Below are positions 5,546-7,202 of a stretch of DNA of 7,202 nucleotides, piece after piece. Made by a program: the position numbers and the translations under genes. Within the stretch, counting starts at the first letter, position 1. The number at the start of each line of letters is the position of its first letter. Source of the DNA: Planctomycetales bacterium (GTDB lineage Bacteria; Planctomycetota; SBBH01); assembly GCA_005239795.1 (NCBI GenBank), contig SBBH01000038.1:1-7202 (forward strand), written 5' to 3'. The notes under the pieces were generated by a model. It saw only the letters and a program-made list of their open reading frames with translations. It ran no database searches and had not been told where the DNA came from.

Positions 5546-6976
5546 ATGCTGAAACGCCACGCTCAACTCTTTGTCTCGTTTCTCATGGCGGCCGACCTCC
5601 TCCTCGCGGCCGGCCTCTGGTGGGGGCTTTATGCGCTCCTTTTCGATACGTCGTTCCTCGACCCCCTGATCGTGTGGGCCCGGGGCGTCAAAAAGCCTCC
5701 TCCCCCGCGCGACCTTCATCTGGAAGCGCTGCCGATGGTGCTCTTCGCGATACACGTGGCGCTCCGAGCCTGCGGCGCCTACCGCCCGCGGCGTGAGCGC
5801 CAACTCTTAGCGGAAGTTGTCGACATCGCAAAAGCCTCGGGGCTGGCGTTTCTGTTGATCCTCGCCTTCCAGAATTTCTTCCAGCACGAGGCCTCCTTTT
5901 CGCGCGCCTTTCATCTGCTCTTCCTAGGGACTTCCGCGGCGGCGTTTTCGACGATGCATCTCGTGGCCCGAGCGCTCCTGCGGCGGGCGCGCCAGCGCGG
6001 CTGGAACCAGCGCCACGTCCTCCTCTGCGGCGCAGGGGTCCTCGCCCAAAGGGTCGCCCATGCCATCGGTGAAAACCGGTGGACAGGGCTTGTGGTGCGG
6101 GGGTTCCTGGACGACGACCCCGCAAAGCAGGGGTGCTCGCTCTCCGGGATCCCGATCCTGGGGACGCTTCGAGACGCGCACACCGTGATCGCGGCCAAGG
6201 GGATCGACCAGGTGATCGCCGCCCTGCCGTTTTCAGAGAACCAGAAGCTTCCGGCGCTTCTCTCGGCGCTCTCCACGGAAGTGGTCGACGTGCGGATCGT
6301 CCCGGACCTGGCCGCGTTCGGACCCCTCAACATGTCGATTTCGGAACTGGACGGCCTGCCTCTGGTGAGCCTGCGCGAAAGCCCGCTCGTGGGCTGGAAC
6401 CGGGTCGCCAAGCGCGCGCTCGATATCGCGGTGTCTCTGGCGATCCTGGCCGCGGCGGCGATCCCGATGCTGGCCATCGCGATCGCCATCAAACTCACCT
6501 CTCCCGGGCCGGTCTTCTACACGCAAGAGCGGATGGGGCTCGACGGCAGAACGTTCCGAATGCTCAAATTCCGCACGATGCGGTCCGATGCCGAGGCGGC
6601 AACCGGCGCCGTCTGGGCAAGCCCTGAAGATCCCCGCCGCACGCGCTTGGGAACCTTTCTGCGCCAGACGAGTCTCGACGAGCTCCCGCAATTTTTAAAC
6701 GTCCTGGCCGGACAGATGAGCGTCGTGGGGCCCCGTCCCGAGCGCCCCGTCTTCATCCAAGAGTTCAAGAAACAAATCCCCCAGTACATGCTGCGCCACA
6801 AGGTGAAAGCCGGGATCACCGGCTGGGCGCAGGTGAACGGCTGGCGGGGGAACACCTCTCTCGACAAACGGATCCAGTACGACCTCTACTACATCGAACA
6901 CTGGTCGGTGGGGTTCGACCTCTGGATCATGGCGCTGACACCCTTCAAGGGACTTGTGAGCAAAAACGCTTATTAG
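5546..6976 (+). CDS. Polyprenyl-phosphate sugar-1-phosphate transferase (WcaJ/WbaP/ExoY family)
   Basis: This inner-membrane enzyme transfers a hexose-1-phosphate from a nucleotide sugar to undecaprenyl phosphate, the first step of a polysaccharide repeat unit. The 476-residue product has the full long-form layout: N-terminal membrane helices (about 8-32, 61-77, 97-112, 121-139), a Rossmann-like central domain starting HVLLCGAGVLAQRV (157-170), a hydrophobic anchor at 290-316 followed by LTSPGPVFYTQERMG (317-331), then the catalytic domain with MLKFRTMRSDAE (339-350), the Asp-Glu pair in SLDELPQ (D378, E379), VGPRPERP (394-401) and KAGITGWAQVNGWRG (421-435). Length and order match WcaJ-type proteins, in which glucose or galactose is the usual sugar; which one cannot be read here. 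The start ATG has a modest AGAAG site about ten bases upstream. It may be co-transcribed with the FHA gene just upstream. Confidence 0.95.
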   Translation: MLKRHAQLFVSFLMAADLLLAAGLWWGLYALLFDTSFLDPLIVWARGVKKPPPPRDLHLEALPMVLFAIHVALRACGAYRPRRERQLLAEVVDIAKASGLAFLLILAFQNFFQHEASFSRAFHLLFLGTSAAAFSTMHLVARALLRRARQRGWNQRHVLLCGAGVLAQRVAHAIGENRWTGLVVRGFLDDDPAKQGCSLSGIPILGTLRDAHTVIAAKGIDQVIAALPFSENQKLPALLSALSTEVVDVRIVPDLAAFGPLNMSISELDGLPLVSLRESPLVGWNRVAKRALDIAVSLAILAAAAIPMLAIAIAIKLTSPGPVFYTQERMGLDGRTFRMLKFRTMRSDAEAATGAVWASPEDPRRTRLGTFLRQTSLDELPQFLNVLAGQMSVVGPRPERPVFIQEFKKQIPQYMLRHKVKAGITGWAQVNGWRGNTSLDKRIQYDLYYIEHWSVGFDLWIMALTPFKGLVSKNAY

Positions 6977-7202
6977 AGCATTGCCCCGTTGCCGTACAGT
7001 TCCAGGGATCATCCCCTGATGTCGATCACTCCTTCCGGGAGACATTTCCCCGCTTGCAGGCGGTCGCTCTTATTGCAGCCCTTCCGGTTCACATTCTGCA
7101 CGGAAGCGCCCCCTTGCGGCGGCTACTCCCTTCCGCCTATGCCCATGCGGCTTGCCGCATGGGAAGCGACGGCGGACCCGCCATAGGACCGATAGGTCTG
7201 TA
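6977..7202. other. Gene-free stretch rich in inverted repeats; possible structured RNA or repeat element
   Basis: No reading frame here looks like a protein. Instead there are successive inverted repeats: CTCC/GGAG at 7029-7032 and 7038-7041, CCGC/GCGG around 7049-7062, TGCAG/CTGCA at 7074-7078 and 7096-7100, CGGAAG/CTTCCG at 7101-7106 and 7130-7135, and CCTATG/CATAGG at 7136-7141 and 7182-7187, the last enclosing a 9-bp hairpin and a GGCG/CGCC hairpin. On the minus strand one hairpin closes with a GCAA tetraloop (GCCGCC-GCAA-GGGGGC, one mismatch). The helices abut one another like a multi-branched RNA. It continues to the window edge. I cannot match it to tmRNA, RNase P RNA, SRP RNA or a riboswitch I know. 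The strand is not determined. Confidence 0.4.
7142..7163. repeat. Perfect 9-bp hairpin
   Basis: CCCATGCGG and CCGCATGGG flank a CTTG loop. There is no T-run on either side, so it is not a standard intrinsic terminator for the phosphotransferase gene. It nests inside the CCTATG/CATAGG pairing of the surrounding structured stretch. Confidence 0.7.

Noticed and set aside
5080..5547. A 155-codon minus-strand frame opposite the FHA gene.
   Set aside because: It is antisense to a gene with clear FHA motifs and a good ribosome site, and has no motif of its own.
6989..7186. A 65-codon plus-strand reading frame at the right end.
   Set aside because: It spans the inverted repeats, has no ribosome site and no recognisable protein pattern.
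7070..7201. A minus-strand frame open from the window edge for 43 codons.
   Set aside because: It is Arg-rich low-grade sequence following the hairpins with no family resemblance. It could only be judged with sequence beyond the edge.
6977..7202. Known RNAs (tmRNA, RNase P RNA, SRP RNA, common riboswitches).
   Set aside because: None of their invariant sequences could be found on either strand.

Overview
The window looks like a GC-rich bacterial chromosome segment with six recognisable protein genes. Going by content it could come from the PVC superphylum or a neighbouring candidate phylum such as Omnitrophota. The clues are a pilin-like protein with the prepilin-associated H-X9-DG motif, an AdoHcy hydrolase of the short archaeal/thermophile type, a dnaA gene not linked to dnaN, and dispersed heptanucleotide repeats. 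This placement is inference at low confidence.

Layout. 1-1080 (minus, cut by the window edge): an O-antigen ligase/Wzy-like polytopic membrane protein. It starts at GTG and carries an in-frame array of GGGATTT heptamers. 1081-1300: spacer with a second heptamer array and the terminator of the next gene. 1301-1939 (minus): a pilin-like secreted or surface protein with a strong ribosome site, a likely promoter and its own terminator. 1940-2105: spacer holding that promoter, a third heptamer array, and a large stem with a T-rich tail that probably ends the ahcY transcript. 2106-3404 (minus): ahcY, adenosylhomocysteinase. 3417-4811 (minus): dnaA, only 12 bases ahead of ahcY and probably co-transcribed with it. 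4812-5052: dnaA leader and a divergent A/T-rich spacer. 5053-5496 (plus): a small stand-alone FHA-domain protein. 5546-6976 (plus): a WcaJ/WbaP-type polyprenyl-phosphate sugar-1-phosphate transferase. 6977-7202: no convincing gene, but a dense series of inverted repeats that could be a structured RNA or a palindromic repeat element.

How the genes fit together. The phosphotransferase (first membrane step of a polysaccharide repeat unit) and the O-antigen ligase/polymerase (a late step) are both envelope-polysaccharide genes. They flank a housekeeping block, dnaA-ahcY, which couples replication initiation and methyl-cycle recycling in one apparent transcript. The pilin-like gene is a self-contained unit between them. 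The FHA protein may be a phosphothreonine reader co-transcribed with the phosphotransferase, but nothing in the sequence shows its partner.

The most unusual aspect is that three separate arrays with exact or near-exact 7-bp period, each with a different consensus, occur within 1.5 kb. One is translated inside a membrane protein, one is intergenic, and one overlaps the ahcY terminator and the pilin gene promoter.
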